NCBI GenBank assembly: GCA_017694995.1
Contig: JADIMB010000005.1
Span: 1 to 33,868, forward strand
From: Candidatus Cryptobacteroides faecavium
GTDB lineage: Bacteria; Bacteroidota; Bacteroidia; Bacteroidales; UBA932
DNA: 33,868 bases
Direction of reading: 5' to 3'
Numbering within the stretch: the stretch's first letter is position 1; the number at the start of each line of letters is the position of its first letter. This document shows positions 8,365 through 16,982 of the stretch, in pieces. The position numbers and the translations under genes are program-made. Below the pieces are notes generated by a model. That model worked only from the letters and a program-made list of their open reading frames with translations, was not told the DNA's origin and made no database searches.

Positions 8365-10161
8365 CTACATCCTTTCAGGGAGGTCAATCCCGAGAATAGA
8401 CATGGCCTTGACCAGCACCTTCGCCACCTTGTCTATAAGGGTCAGGCGGTATTTCAGGAGCACCTCGTTCTCCTCTTTAAGCACAGGGGTATCGTGGTAA
8501 TACTGGTTGAATTCCTTTGCCAGGTCATAGGCATAGTTGGCTATGAGAGCCGGGGAATATGCGGCACCGGCTTCAGCCACTTTCCCCGGGAACATGTCCA
8601 GCATCTTGATGATCCTCACTTCCTTGGCGGAAAGAGGCGCATCCGCAGCCACTGCATCGGCCCCGAAACGGACTCCGGCTGCGGCAGCCTTCCTGAGGAT
8701 GGATTTTATCCTTGCATGAGTGTACTGGATAAAAGGCCCGGTATTGCCGTTGAAATCAATGGACTCCTTAGGGTCAAAGAGCATGGTCTTCTTCGGGTCC
8801 ACTTTGATTATGAAGTATTTCAAGGCTCCAAGGCCTATCATATGGAAAAGAGACTCCTGCTCCTCGGCGGTCATGTCGCTGAGCTTGCCCAGCTCCATTG
8901 ATGTTTCCCTGGCCGTGGAATACATCTTCTCAATAAGGTCATCGGCATCCACCACAGTCCCTTCACGGGACTTCATCTTGCCTTCAGGAAGCTCCACCAT
9001 ACCGTATGAAAGATGGTATATATTGTCAGCCCACTCAAAACCGAGCTTCTTGAGAATAAGCTTCAAGACCTGGAAGTGGTAATTCTGCTCATTCCCGACG
9101 ACATATATATGCTCGTCAAGACTGTATTCCGAGAACCTCTGCTCAGCGGTCCCGAGATCCTGCGTCATATACACGGATGTACCGTCCCCCCTGAGAAGCA
9201 GTTTGCGGTCAAGCCCGTCCGCAGTGAGGTCACACCATACGGACCCGTCCGGCTCCCTTTCAAATATCCCCATCTCAAGCCCTTTCTGCACCAGTGCCTT
9301 GCCGAAAAGATATGTCTGGGACTCGTAGTAAGTCCTGTCGAATGATATGCCCAGGTCTCTGTATGTCTTGTCGAAACCGTCATACACCCATCCGTTCATC
9401 TTCTTCCACAGGTCCACGACCTGCTTGTCACCCTGCTCCCATCTGCGGAGCATATCCTGGGCCTCCTTCAAAGACGGGGCATTCTTCTCGGCTTCCTCCT
9501 TTGACATTCCTCCTGCCACCAGGGCGTCGACTTCTTCCTTGTATATGTTGTTGAAAGCCACGTAGTAGTCACCGACAAGGTGGTCACCTTTCTTTCCGGA
9601 AGACTCCGGTGTCTCGCCATTCCCTGTCTTCAACCAGGCAAGCATTGACTTGCAAATATGTATTCCCCTGTCGTTCACTAGGTTAACTTTCAGGACCCTG
9701 TTACCGTTAGCCTCAAGCAGCCGGGACACAGACCATCCCAGAAGATTATTCCTTATATGGCCCAGATGGAGGGGCTTGTTGGTGTTGGGAGAAGAGAACT
9801 CCACCATGACGGTACGCCCTGTAGGCTCAAGCTGACCGAAGTCATCCTCCGCCGCTATTCCGGCGAACAGACCGTTCCAGTATGCTGTGGAAAATGAAAT
9901 GTTGAGGAATCCCTTCACCACATTGAAAGCCGAAACCTCCTCACAGTTCTCCCTGAGATATTCACCTATCGCATTTCCGGTGGCCTCCGGGCTGCCTTTT
10001 GAAATTTTCAGCAGAGGAAACACTACCAGAGTGTAGTCTCCTTCAAATTCTTTCCTTGTCACCTGCACCTGCAATGCCGACGGCTGGACTTCAACGCCGT
10101 AAAGCGACTTAACCGCCTCGGCCGCCTTCCCGATGATAAACTGTTCTGGGTTGATATTCAT
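8365..10161 (-). CDS. argS: Arginyl-tRNA synthetase
   Basis: The 598-residue class I synthetase charges tRNA-Arg with arginine. It opens with the N-terminal additional domain of ArgRS (about 1-110). The HIGH-type motif is PLHLGHIRN, preceded by VEFSSPNTNK (about 121-138). The MVELPEGKMKSREGTVV segment takes the place of KMSKS, as is usual in ArgRS, and the DALR anticodon-binding domain forms the C-terminus (YDLAKEFNQYYHDTPV). Length is normal and no key motif is missing. It lies 119 bases downstream of rpoD on the same strand, with a structured spacer between them. Confidence 0.97.
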   Translation of the reverse strand: MNINPEQFIIGKAAEAVKSLYGVEVQPSALQVQVTRKEFEGDYTLVVFPLLKISKGSPEATGNAIGEYLRENCEEVSAFNVVKGFLNISFSTAYWNGLFAGIAAEDDFGQLEPTGRTVMVEFSSPNTNKPLHLGHIRNNLLGWSVSRLLEANGNRVLKVNLVNDRGIHICKSMLAWLKTGNGETPESSGKKGDHLVGDYYVAFNNIYKEEVDALVAGGMSKEEAEKNAPSLKEAQDMLRRWEQGDKQVVDLWKKMNGWVYDGFDKTYRDLGISFDRTYYESQTYLFGKALVQKGLEMGIFEREPDGSVWCDLTADGLDRKLLLRGDGTSVYMTQDLGTAEQRFSEYSLDEHIYVVGNEQNYHFQVLKLILKKLGFEWADNIYHLSYGMVELPEGKMKSREGTVVDADDLIEKMYSTARETSMELGKLSDMTAEEQESLFHMIGLGALKYFIIKVDPKKTMLFDPKESIDFNGNTGPFIQYTHARIKSILRKAAAAGVRFGADAVAADAPLSAKEVRIIKMLDMFPGKVAEAGAAYSPALIANYAYDLAKEFNQYYHDTPVLKEENEVLLKYRLTLIDKVAKVLVKAMSILGIDLPERM

Positions 10162-10199
10162 ACTGTCTTACCTGATAATTATAATCCTTTTATACACGA

Positions 10200-10271
10200 A
10201 AGGAGGTGACGCAGATACACACCTGGAACTCCGGGCACCCCCGGCTCCGGCCGCTATCGCGTCACCTTCTT
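10200..10271 (-). promoter_or_regulatory. Structured RNA element between rpoD and argS (13-base inverted repeat enclosing a second hairpin)
   Basis: Arms 10259-10271 and 10200-10212 are complementary over 13 positions with one mismatch. They enclose a second stem, read on the minus strand as CCGGG-GGTG-CCCGG. The minus-strand 3' arm continues as CACCTCCTTTC (10198-10208), the same as the 3' end of bacterial 16S rRNA with its anti-Shine-Dalgarno core. No long T run follows, so it is not a typical intrinsic terminator. It could be an attenuator, a processing site between rpoD and argS, or a leader acting on argS. Confidence 0.5.
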
Positions 10272-10280
10272 CACCTGCTT

Positions 10281-11141
10281 TTATCCGAGATAACTCTTCA
10301 GCAGCTTGCTTCTTGAATTGCTTCTGAGTTTCCGTATCGCCTTTTCCTTGATCTGGCGGACCCTCTCTCTAGTAAGCCCGAACCTCTCGCCTATCTCCTC
10401 AAGCGTCATCTCCTGGCATCCGATGCCGAAGAACGACTTCACTATCTCCCTCTCCCTGGTGGCGAGTGTGGAAAGCGCCCTTTCAATCTCCCTGTTCAGG
10501 GATTCGTTGACAAGACCTTTGTCCGCATTCGGGGAATCGTTGTTCACCAGCACGTCCAGGAGGCTGTTGTCCTCCCCTTCCACGAAGGGAGCGTCCACAG
10601 ACACATGCCTGCCTGAAACCCTGAGAGTATCGGCGATCTTGTCCTTCGGGACATCTATCATCTCCGAAAGCTCGTCTGTGGAAGGCATGCGTTCATGTTC
10701 CTGTTCAAATCTGGAAAGAGCTTTGTTTATCTTGTTGAGAGACCCTACCTGGTTCAGCGGAAGCCTTACAATCCTCGACTGTTCCGCAAGAGCCTGAAGG
10801 ATAGACTGCCTGATCCACCATACCGCATATGATATGAATTTGAATCCTCTGGTCTCGTCAAACTTCTCCGCCGCCTTTATAAGCCCGAGGTTGCCCTCGT
10901 TGATAAGGTCCGGCAGGCTGAGTCCCTGGTTCTGGTACTGTTTCGCAACAGAAACGACGAACCTCAGATTGGCCCTTGTAAGTTTTTCAAGTGCTTTCTG
11001 GTCACCTTTACGGATACGCTGCGCGAGCTCTACCTCCTCTTCTACTGTAATAAGCTCCTCCCTTCCTATCTCCTGCAGATACTTGTCCAGTGAAGCACTT
11101 TCACGGTTCGTAATCGATTTTGTAATCTTAAGCTGTCTCAT
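10281..11141 (-). CDS. rpoD: Primary RNA polymerase sigma factor (Bacteroidota short sigma-70 type)
   Basis: The 286-residue protein is a group 1-like sigma-70 without the long region 1.1 and non-conserved insert of E. coli RpoD, as in Bacteroidota. Region 1.2 is at the start ([12 protein letters not shown]). Region 2 has [21 protein letters not shown] and [15 protein letters not shown] (about 58-115). Region 3 follows, and region 4 carries the helix-turn-helix [20 protein letters not shown] near the C-terminus. It directs core polymerase to housekeeping promoters of the TTG/TAnnTTTG type seen throughout this window. The gene starts 15 bases after the Deg protease stop, so the two are probably co-transcribed. 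Confidence 0.95.
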   Translation of the reverse strand: MRQLKITKSITNRESASLDKYLQEIGREELITVEEEVELAQRIRKGDQKALEKLTRANLRFVVSVAKQYQNQGLSLPDLINEGNLGLIKAAEKFDETRGFKFISYAVWWIRQSILQALAEQSRIVRLPLNQVGSLNKINKALSRFEQEHERMPSTDELSEMIDVPKDKIADTLRVSGRHVSVDAPFVEGEDNSLLDVLVNNDSPNADKGLVNESLNREIERALSTLATREREIVKSFFGIGCQEMTLEEIGERFGLTRERVRQIKEKAIRKLRSNSRSKLLKSYLG

Positions 11142-11156
11142 AAATTTTATTGTCTC

Positions 11157-12584
11157 CTATATTCCGAAGCCGAAATAGGAAGGTTTGCCGTATGAAGTGA
11201 CCCCTTCTATAAAGACAGACCTCTTCTGCTTCTTCACAATGTCAAGTACATCCTGAGGTTTGCTTACAGGCTGGTCATTCACATACAGAATGATGAATCC
11301 GTCAGATACGCCGGCATCCATTATCTTGCCCGGGCCTACGGAAACTATCTCCACGCCATGCCTGATTCCGAGCCTGTCCAGATCCTCCTGCGGGGCTTCC
11401 TTTATGCGTGCGCCATAGAATGCCACACCGCCGTCCTCGTCAACAGAGCCGTTTTCAGCCGCCGTACCCTTGAAAATCACCTCCACAGTCTTCTCTTTCC
11501 CGTCACGTACAACCGTCATGAGCGTCTTGTCTCCCGGATGGTAACTGTTCACCTTGGCCTGCACATCAGATGCATTAACCACCTTTGAAGAATCTATGGC
11601 CACAAGCACATCACCTTCCTTGATTCCTGCCTCATCAGCGGCGCTTCCTTTCAAAACCTCAGTAATATATACGCCCTGTACTGAAGAAAGTTTCAACTCC
11701 TTGGCAATTTTATCCGTAACAGGAGTCATAGTCACGCCGAGCAGAGCACGTTTCACACTGCCATAGTCGATAAGGTCAGAAACGATTTTCTTGACTATAT
11801 TGGAAGGAATCGCGAAAGAATATCCAGTATAAGAACCTGTCTGTGAAATAATTGCAGTATTGACTCCGACCAGTTCTCCGGCTTTGTTGACAAGAGCCCC
11901 GCCGCTGTTTCCAGGATTTACTGCCGCATCTGTCTGGATAAACGACTCGATCCTGAACTCTCCATCGTAATTAGGCATCGAACGGCCTTTTGCGCTTACA
12001 ATCCCGGCAGTGATGGTGGATCTCAGGTCGTAAGGGCTTCCGATTGCAAGCACCCACTCACCCAGGCGGAGGTTGTCTGAATCACCGAAAGGGACTACAG
12101 GAAGGCCCTGTGCCTCTATCTTTATGAGGGCGACGTCAGTTGCCGGGTCAGTGCCGATAAGGGTCGCCTCGTAAGACTTGTTGTTATTGAGCGTAACCTC
12201 TATCTTGGAGGCGCCTTCCACTACATGGTTGTTGGTGACGATATAACCGTCCGGGCGTATGATCACTCCGGAACCGCTTCCGACCCTCTCCCTTTTTTCC
12301 GGAACATTTTCATATCCGAAGAAGAAATCGAAAATGGAACTTGGGGCGGAACGCCTCACATCCACCGCAGTAACTTTCACATAGACTACAGCATCGACTG
12401 CGGATTCAGCCGCGTAAGTAAAATCCGGATAATCCGTCTGTGCCAGATTGACAGTCCTGTATGCAGCCCCGTCATTTGACACTACTATCTCACGGTCCTG
12501 CGGGCCGGCTGTCCTTACTACGGCATACGCCGTAAGCCCTCCTACCAGTGCTGACAGCAGCACTATCACAATACTTTTTTTCAT
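11157..12584 (-). CDS. Periplasmic serine protease of the HtrA/Deg family
   Basis: The 475-residue protein starts with an N-terminal signal/anchor (KKSIVIVLLSALVGGLTAYAV). The trypsin-like domain (about 50-275) has the triad His120 (VTNNH), Asp150 (TDVALIKI) and Ser227 (GNSGGA). Two PDZ domains follow: residues about 280-375 (LLGVTMTPV ... GSAADEAGIKEGDVLVAI) and about 385-475. The layout is that of DegP/DegQ, which degrade or chaperone unfolded envelope proteins; DegP and DegQ cannot be told apart here. It is the first gene of a probable transcript with rpoD and perhaps argS. The neighbourhood suggests, but does not prove, a link between envelope quality control and the main sigma factor. 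Confidence 0.93.
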   Translation of the reverse strand: MKKSIVIVLLSALVGGLTAYAVVRTAGPQDREIVVSNDGAAYRTVNLAQTDYPDFTYAAESAVDAVVYVKVTAVDVRRSAPSSIFDFFFGYENVPEKRERVGSGSGVIIRPDGYIVTNNHVVEGASKIEVTLNNNKSYEATLIGTDPATDVALIKIEAQGLPVVPFGDSDNLRLGEWVLAIGSPYDLRSTITAGIVSAKGRSMPNYDGEFRIESFIQTDAAVNPGNSGGALVNKAGELVGVNTAIISQTGSYTGYSFAIPSNIVKKIVSDLIDYGSVKRALLGVTMTPVTDKIAKELKLSSVQGVYITEVLKGSAADEAGIKEGDVLVAIDSSKVVNASDVQAKVNSYHPGDKTLMTVVRDGKEKTVEVIFKGTAAENGSVDEDGGVAFYGARIKEAPQEDLDRLGIRHGVEIVSVGPGKIMDAGVSDGFIILYVNDQPVSKPQDVLDIVKKQKRSVFIEGVTSYGKPSYFGFGI

Positions 12585-12682
12585 ATCCTTATTAAATTAT
12601 AAATTTCAACTTTGAACTGTCGCATAAGCCAGAACCGGGGTCAGAAAAGTCAAATTATATGCCAAATCTCAAAAATCTTTTA

Positions 12683-12690
12683 TACATTTG
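12683..12690 (+). promoter_or_regulatory. Candidate -7 box (TACATTTG) for dnaN
   Basis: The octamer matches TAnnTTTG and lies 37 bases before the dnaN ATG, in the 143-base divergent gap shared with the Deg protease gene. No TTG is seen 19 bases upstream. Confidence 0.5.
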
Positions 12691-12727
12691 TGATTGGAAC
12701 TTCCGTAAATAAGAAAAAATACAATAT

Positions 12728-13849
12728 ATGAAATTCATAGTTTCAAGCGCAGAACTGCTTAAAGGCATTCTGTCAGTTTCAAAGGCCATCCCGGCCAAGT
12801 CACCGCAGCCTATACTTGAAAATTTCCTGTTCGCGCTCAACGGGACACAACTGGAGATAACTGCATCTGACACAGAGCTCACATTACGTACCAGGATAGA
12901 AGTCGACAGCGCCGAAGAGGAAGGCCAGATAGCCGTCCCGGCAAGACACATAACGGACCTGCTGAAGGAGCTTCCGGACCAGCCTCTGACCATCAGCACC
13001 AAGGAGAACAGCTCCTTTGAATGCAGGTGGGCGAGCGGGGCATCCACACTTCCTTATTTCCCGGCATCAGACTACCCTGACATCACGACGACAGACGCCA
13101 ATGCAGTCACTCTCTCATTCCCTGCCGAGAGCCTTGTGGACGGCATCGCAGGCACGATATACGCCACTGCGGACGACGAGATAAGGCCGGCCATGAACGG
13201 TATCCTTTTCGACATAGACCTCGATTCTACAACCCTTGTGGCATCCGATTCCCATAAGCTCATCTGCTATACGACCAAAGACGTCAAGGCGTCCGAGAAA
13301 GCGTCTTTCATCCTTCACAAGAGGCCGGCGGCTGTCCTGAGGTCCATAATAGGCAAGGACATCGAGGATGTGGAAATATCATTCGACACCAAGAACGCAG
13401 TGTTCAAGTTCGACAGGACAATGGTGGTATGCAGGCTTGTCATAGGGAAATACCCTAAATACAGGGATGTCATCCCGCAGAACAATTCAAATATACTGCG
13501 CATTGACCGCCAGCTGTTCCTGAACACCGTAAAGAGGGTCTCCGTATGCACCAACAAGGCCTCCAACCTCATCAAGTTCGACATGACGCACGACTCTCTG
13601 GAGCTTTCAGCCCAGGATCTGGGATTCTCCATTGCAGCATACGAGAAGGTGCCTTGCCAGTATGACGGGGAAGACCTCACCATAGGTTTCAAGTCCACGT
13701 TCGTTACAGAGATACTGAGCAACATGACATGCAACGAAATCGTGATGAAATTCGCTGACAGCAGGCGCGCCGCTCTGGTGGTGCCGTCAGAAGAGGAGGC
13801 TGAAAGCGAGAAGATATGCGGCATCCTGATGCCTATAATGATTTCTTAA
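12728..13849 (+). CDS. dnaN: DNA polymerase III beta subunit (sliding clamp)
   Basis: The 373-residue protein has the length and three-domain layout of the beta clamp. The N-terminus is MKFIVSSAELLKGILSVSKAIPAKSPQPILENFLF, the central domain has RPAMNGILFDI with ATDSHKL-like ASDSHKL, and the end is the clamp-typical CGILMPIMIS. Two copies form the ring that tethers DNA polymerase III and repair factors to DNA. The gene is not beside dnaA here. It is followed after 14 bases by a DnaQ-like exonuclease, which suggests a replication or repair operon. Confidence 0.97.
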   Translation: MKFIVSSAELLKGILSVSKAIPAKSPQPILENFLFALNGTQLEITASDTELTLRTRIEVDSAEEEGQIAVPARHITDLLKELPDQPLTISTKENSSFECRWASGASTLPYFPASDYPDITTTDANAVTLSFPAESLVDGIAGTIYATADDEIRPAMNGILFDIDLDSTTLVASDSHKLICYTTKDVKASEKASFILHKRPAAVLRSIIGKDIEDVEISFDTKNAVFKFDRTMVVCRLVIGKYPKYRDVIPQNNSNILRIDRQLFLNTVKRVSVCTNKASNLIKFDMTHDSLELSAQDLGFSIAAYEKVPCQYDGEDLTIGFKSTFVTEILSNMTCNEIVMKFADSRRAALVVPSEEEAESEKICGILMPIMIS

Positions 13850-13863
13850 TTCACAAGTGAAAT

Positions 13864-14775
13864 ATGGATTTGAATCTTCAGAGGCCGATACTGTTCTTTG
13901 ACATAGAAAGTACCGGTCTGAACATAGCGTCCGACGCTATAATAGAACTGAGTTTCGTCAAGATACTTCCAGACTCGGAGGAAAGGATAAAGACATGGAG
14001 GGTGAAGCCATGGGACTATGCCGCCGGCTGCCAGAAGAAGATCACGCCCAGCGCACAGGCCATCCACGGCATAAGCGACAGCGACCTGGCAAACTGCCCG
14101 AGATTTGCCGAAATTGCAGATGAAGTGGTGGAATGGCTGGAGGGAAGCGACCTTGCAGGTTTCAACTCCACAAAATTCGACCTGCCAATGCTGGCTGAAG
14201 AGCTGGAAAGGGTACGGAGATACGAGGGGAAAGACATCCCCGTGAACCTCCATGAAAAGAAAATGGTCGATGTCCAGAACATATACCATGTGATGGAACC
14301 GCGCAACCTCAAGGCCGCGTACAGGTTCTACTGCGGCAAGGAGCTTGAAAACGCACATGCTGCAGAGGCTGACACAATAGCCACATACGAGGTGCTCAAA
14401 TCACAGCTGGACAGATACCCGGAGACACTGAGGAACAACGTGGACTTCCTGTCCAACTTCTCGGAAAGGCAGAAGACAGTGGACTATGCAGGCAGGCTTA
14501 CCTTCAATGACAAGAAAGAACCGGTAATAAATTTCGGAAAGCACAAAGGCAAGACAGCCCGGGAAGTCTATATGACAGAGCCGTCATACTTCAGCTGGAT
14601 AGACAACGGGGAATTCACTCTGGACACGAAACGCCAGTTCGCCCTGCTCAAGCAGCAGTACGACAAGGAGAAACGCGAAGCGGCCCAGGCCGCCAGGAAA
14701 GAACCTCTGACAGGAGAGAAGTTCGATGCGTCCATCAGCCAGCTGAAAGAGAAATTCACCGGCAAGCTTTTCTGA
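13864..14775 (+). CDS. DnaQ-family 3'-5' exonuclease (polymerase III epsilon-like / ExoX-like)
   Basis: The 303-residue protein has a DEDDh exonuclease domain in residues 1-185: Exo I FFDIEST (Asp13, Glu15), Exo II LAGFNSTKFDLPML (Asp106) and Exo III AHAAEADT (His165, Asp170). A C-terminal segment of about 90 residues follows, with INFGKHKGKTAREV and YFSWIDNGEF, a small domain also found in ExoX-like proteins, and a Lys/Glu-rich tail. It removes nucleotides from DNA 3' ends and could proofread for polymerase III or act in repair. The gene follows dnaN closely, which supports work at the clamp. Whether it is the replicative epsilon subunit is not settled by sequence. Confidence 0.9.
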   Translation: MDLNLQRPILFFDIESTGLNIASDAIIELSFVKILPDSEERIKTWRVKPWDYAAGCQKKITPSAQAIHGISDSDLANCPRFAEIADEVVEWLEGSDLAGFNSTKFDLPMLAEELERVRRYEGKDIPVNLHEKKMVDVQNIYHVMEPRNLKAAYRFYCGKELENAHAAEADTIATYEVLKSQLDRYPETLRNNVDFLSNFSERQKTVDYAGRLTFNDKKEPVINFGKHKGKTAREVYMTEPSYFSWIDNGEFTLDTKRQFALLKQQYDKEKREAAQAARKEPLTGEKFDASISQLKEKFTGKLF

Positions 14776-14798
14776 CCGGACAGCAGAACCGATACGGC

Positions 14799-15395
14799 AT
14801 GAACATTACTGTAATGACCCGCAGCGGCAGATGCTACTGCCGACCTGACACGACTTGGGAGAGAGAGGACAAGGATCTTTTCTCTCCCGATTCCATTTCA
14901 TCATATCTTTATACCCCAGTCCTGTTCGCCCGCATAAGCAAAGCAGGGAAATGCGTCGGGGGGAAATTCGCGGAAAGGTACTATGACTCCGTCGGATATG
15001 GAATACTCCTTTATGCCGGAGACCTTTTTGACGGCTCACCGATGGCTTATGCAGCATCCTCATGCACAGACCACACCTCAGTCCTCCCGTTCCCCATGTA
15101 CAACAGGGTGACACTCCTGGAGGACAACCTGTTTGTACTGAAAAGAAACGGGGAGGAGATTTACAGGACATCATGCGGGAGATGCGGCATGATAGAAGAA
15201 AGCATATGCAGGGCATCTGCACTGACATCGTTGCGTATCGGGGATATGATAGCGACAGAGCTGGAGGACCCGGCCCCCCTGGTCTCAAAAGACATCCCTG
15301 CACATCTGGCCAAAGCAGGTGAAGCCACATGGAAAGCAGAAATAGAAGGCACGTTCTGCGGGAACAGCCTTTTCTGCTTCAACATTATTTTCTGA
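14799..15395 (+). CDS. Divergent FAH-fold (fumarylacetoacetate hydrolase-like) protein, apparently lacking metal ligands
   Basis: The 198-residue product resembles the catalytic domain of Bacteroidota FAH-family proteins. Markers are the ARISKAGKCVGGKFAERYYDSVGYGI segment (shown in parts: ISKAGKC, KFAERYYD, VGYGI), then ELKRNGEE-like LKRNGEEIYR and SLRIGDMIAT. In active relatives the strand before that first segment holds a Glu-x-Glu metal pair. Here the matching strand reads YLYTPVLFARI and has no acidic residue. It is shorter than active relatives and cysteine-rich (nine Cys). It lies 23 bases after the exonuclease gene, so it is probably in the dnaN operon. It may have lost catalysis and now serve as a binding or structural protein. 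The alignment is by eye. Confidence 0.6.
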   Translation: MNITVMTRSGRCYCRPDTTWEREDKDLFSPDSISSYLYTPVLFARISKAGKCVGGKFAERYYDSVGYGILLYAGDLFDGSPMAYAASSCTDHTSVLPFPMYNRVTLLEDNLFVLKRNGEEIYRTSCGRCGMIEESICRASALTSLRIGDMIATELEDPAPLVSKDIPAHLAKAGEATWKAEIEGTFCGNSLFCFNIIF

Positions 15396-15400
15396 GGAAG

Positions 15401-15473
15401 AGCCACTCATGGGAATCGAACCCACGACCTACGCGTTACGAATGCGTTGCTCTACCGACTGAGCTAAAGTGGC
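15401..15473 (-). tRNA. tRNA-Thr (anticodon CGT)
   Basis: The 73-base minus-strand cloverleaf has acceptor GCCACTT pairing with GAGTGGC (one T-G pair) and discriminator T. The D arm is normal and the T arm has GTTCGATT. The anticodon loop is TTCGTAA with anticodon CGT and A37. The anticodon stem ACGCA/CGCGT has an A-C mismatch at the pair next to the loop (31-39). CCA is not encoded. The gene ends six bases from the FAH-like gene stop on the other strand. Confidence 0.96.
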
Positions 15474-15512
15474 TTTAAACACCTTAACGGATATCCTTTC
15501 CGAAAGGGACTG

Positions 15513-15520
15513 CAAAGTTA
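15513..15520 (-). promoter_or_regulatory. Candidate -7 box (TAACTTTG) for tRNA-Thr
   Basis: The minus-strand octamer matches TAnnTTTG about 40 bases upstream of the mature tRNA. The leader between them contains a small hairpin (CCTTTCCGAAAGG, 15495-15507). No matching -33 TTG is present. Confidence 0.55.
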
Positions 15521-15588
15521 GAAAAAATTTTTTAGAATCCATTTAGAAGCTGTTTAAAATTTTATCGACATATAATTTCAGGACATTC

Positions 15589-16944
15589 ATGGATGACATA
15601 ATCATAGTAGGCGGAGGAGCGGCCGGGCTTGCAGCTGCCGCAGGGGCCGCCGGATTCTTCAGGCAGAACGGACTTGCCGGGAAAGTCACAGTACTGGAAA
15701 AGATGCCGAGACCGGGAAGAAAGATAATGATAACAGGGAAAGGCCGCTGCAACTTCACCAACATGAAAAGCTGGAATGACTTTTCCGGGCATATACATCC
15801 CAGAAGCAATCTCCTGAAACCGGCGTTCTACACCCTTGACCCCGGAAAGACCGTGGAATGGCTCAGGGAAGAGGGACTTGAAAGCACCGTGGAAAGAGGT
15901 GACAGGGTTTTCCCTGCCTCATACAAATCCTCGGACGTGGTGGATGCTCTCCAGCGTTCCGCAAAGAAAGCCGGAGCTTGCCTCCTTACCGGCTATGAGG
16001 TGCAGGACCTGTCAATCCGCAGTGATGACGAAGAGGGACAGTACTTCATTGTACGCTGCAGCTCGGGGGGCGTATTCACGGGCCGCAGGCTGATCATTGC
16101 GACCGGAGGCCTCTCCTACCCCTCTACAGGATCTACAGGTGACGGGTACAGATGGGCAGCCGTGACAGGACACAAGATAAGCAGGTGCTTCCCGTCACTG
16201 ACAGCCATCGTCCCGAAAAACTATAAATCAATCCCTCAGGGTCACGGATCCGGAGAGGCGGACAACACTCTGCCCGGACACATAGACCGGAGTGTACCGC
16301 TTTCAGGAACCGGCTCGCTCCTGGAGGGTATCTCCTTAAAGAACATCACACTGACCCTGCTGGTCGACGGGAACACAGCCCAGGAGGAATTCGGGGACAT
16401 GGACTTCACGGACGGAGGTATAGAGGGTCCTGTGGGATTCAAGGTAAGCAGGAAATGTGTCAACTCTATCATAAACGGCTCGAAAGTGCAGATAGCCATA
16501 GACATGAAACCCGCTGTGGAAAGACAGGTACTGGAATCCAGGATAAACAGGCTGTGGAAGGAAATCTCGCAGGACAGGCGCAGCGTGAACCGTCCGTACA
16601 AAGACAGGCTGCGGGTGCTGCTTGGCAAACTCATGCCTGGGGAACTGATTCCCGGATTCCTGAAATGCAACCCGTCTGTGGACCACAAGTCGCTCCCAAA
16701 AGTATTGAAGGACTGGAGATTCGACATATCAGGGTATGTCGGATACGAGAGATGCGTCATCACAGCCGGAGGAGTGTCACAAGAGAGCATCATAGCCAAG
16801 ACCCTGGAATCCAAGTCCTGCAAGGGACTTTATTTCGCAGGAGAAATACTCGACCTGGACGGGGACACAGGAGGCTACAACCTCCAGATAGCCTTCTCAA
16901 CCGGGATGCTTGCAGGCCAGTCTGCAGCCAGGTCCCTCATGTAA
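15589..16944 (+). CDS. FAD-dependent oxidoreductase of the BaiN/YhiN (HI0933-like) family
   Basis: The 451-residue flavoprotein begins with the Rossmann FAD motif IIIVGGGAAGLAAA (about 4-17). The family signatures RKIMITGKGRCNFTN (about 43-57) and, near the end, YFAGEILDLDGDTGGYNLQIAFSTG (as FAGEILD, DTGGYN, LQIAFSTG) are present. The middle holds the inserted domain found in HI0933-like proteins. A member of this family (BaiN) has been implicated in bile acid dehydroxylation in Clostridium, but most members are of unknown function and this one should not be read as a bile acid enzyme. The ATG at 15589 gives the flavoprotein N-terminus at once. The GH43 gene follows 38 bases downstream. Confidence 0.88.
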   Translation: MDDIIIVGGGAAGLAAAAGAAGFFRQNGLAGKVTVLEKMPRPGRKIMITGKGRCNFTNMKSWNDFSGHIHPRSNLLKPAFYTLDPGKTVEWLREEGLESTVERGDRVFPASYKSSDVVDALQRSAKKAGACLLTGYEVQDLSIRSDDEEGQYFIVRCSSGGVFTGRRLIIATGGLSYPSTGSTGDGYRWAAVTGHKISRCFPSLTAIVPKNYKSIPQGHGSGEADNTLPGHIDRSVPLSGTGSLLEGISLKNITLTLLVDGNTAQEEFGDMDFTDGGIEGPVGFKVSRKCVNSIINGSKVQIAIDMKPAVERQVLESRINRLWKEISQDRRSVNRPYKDRLRVLLGKLMPGELIPGFLKCNPSVDHKSLPKVLKDWRFDISGYVGYERCVITAGGVSQESIIAKTLESKSCKGLYFAGEILDLDGDTGGYNLQIAFSTGMLAGQSAARSLM

Positions 16945-16982
16945 AGACAGACATCAATTCATTATAAATCTCAAACAGAATC

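Noticed and set aside
15589..16944. Reading the BaiN-like flavoprotein as a bile acid dehydroxylation enzyme
   Set aside because: Family membership alone does not show this; no other bai genes are present.
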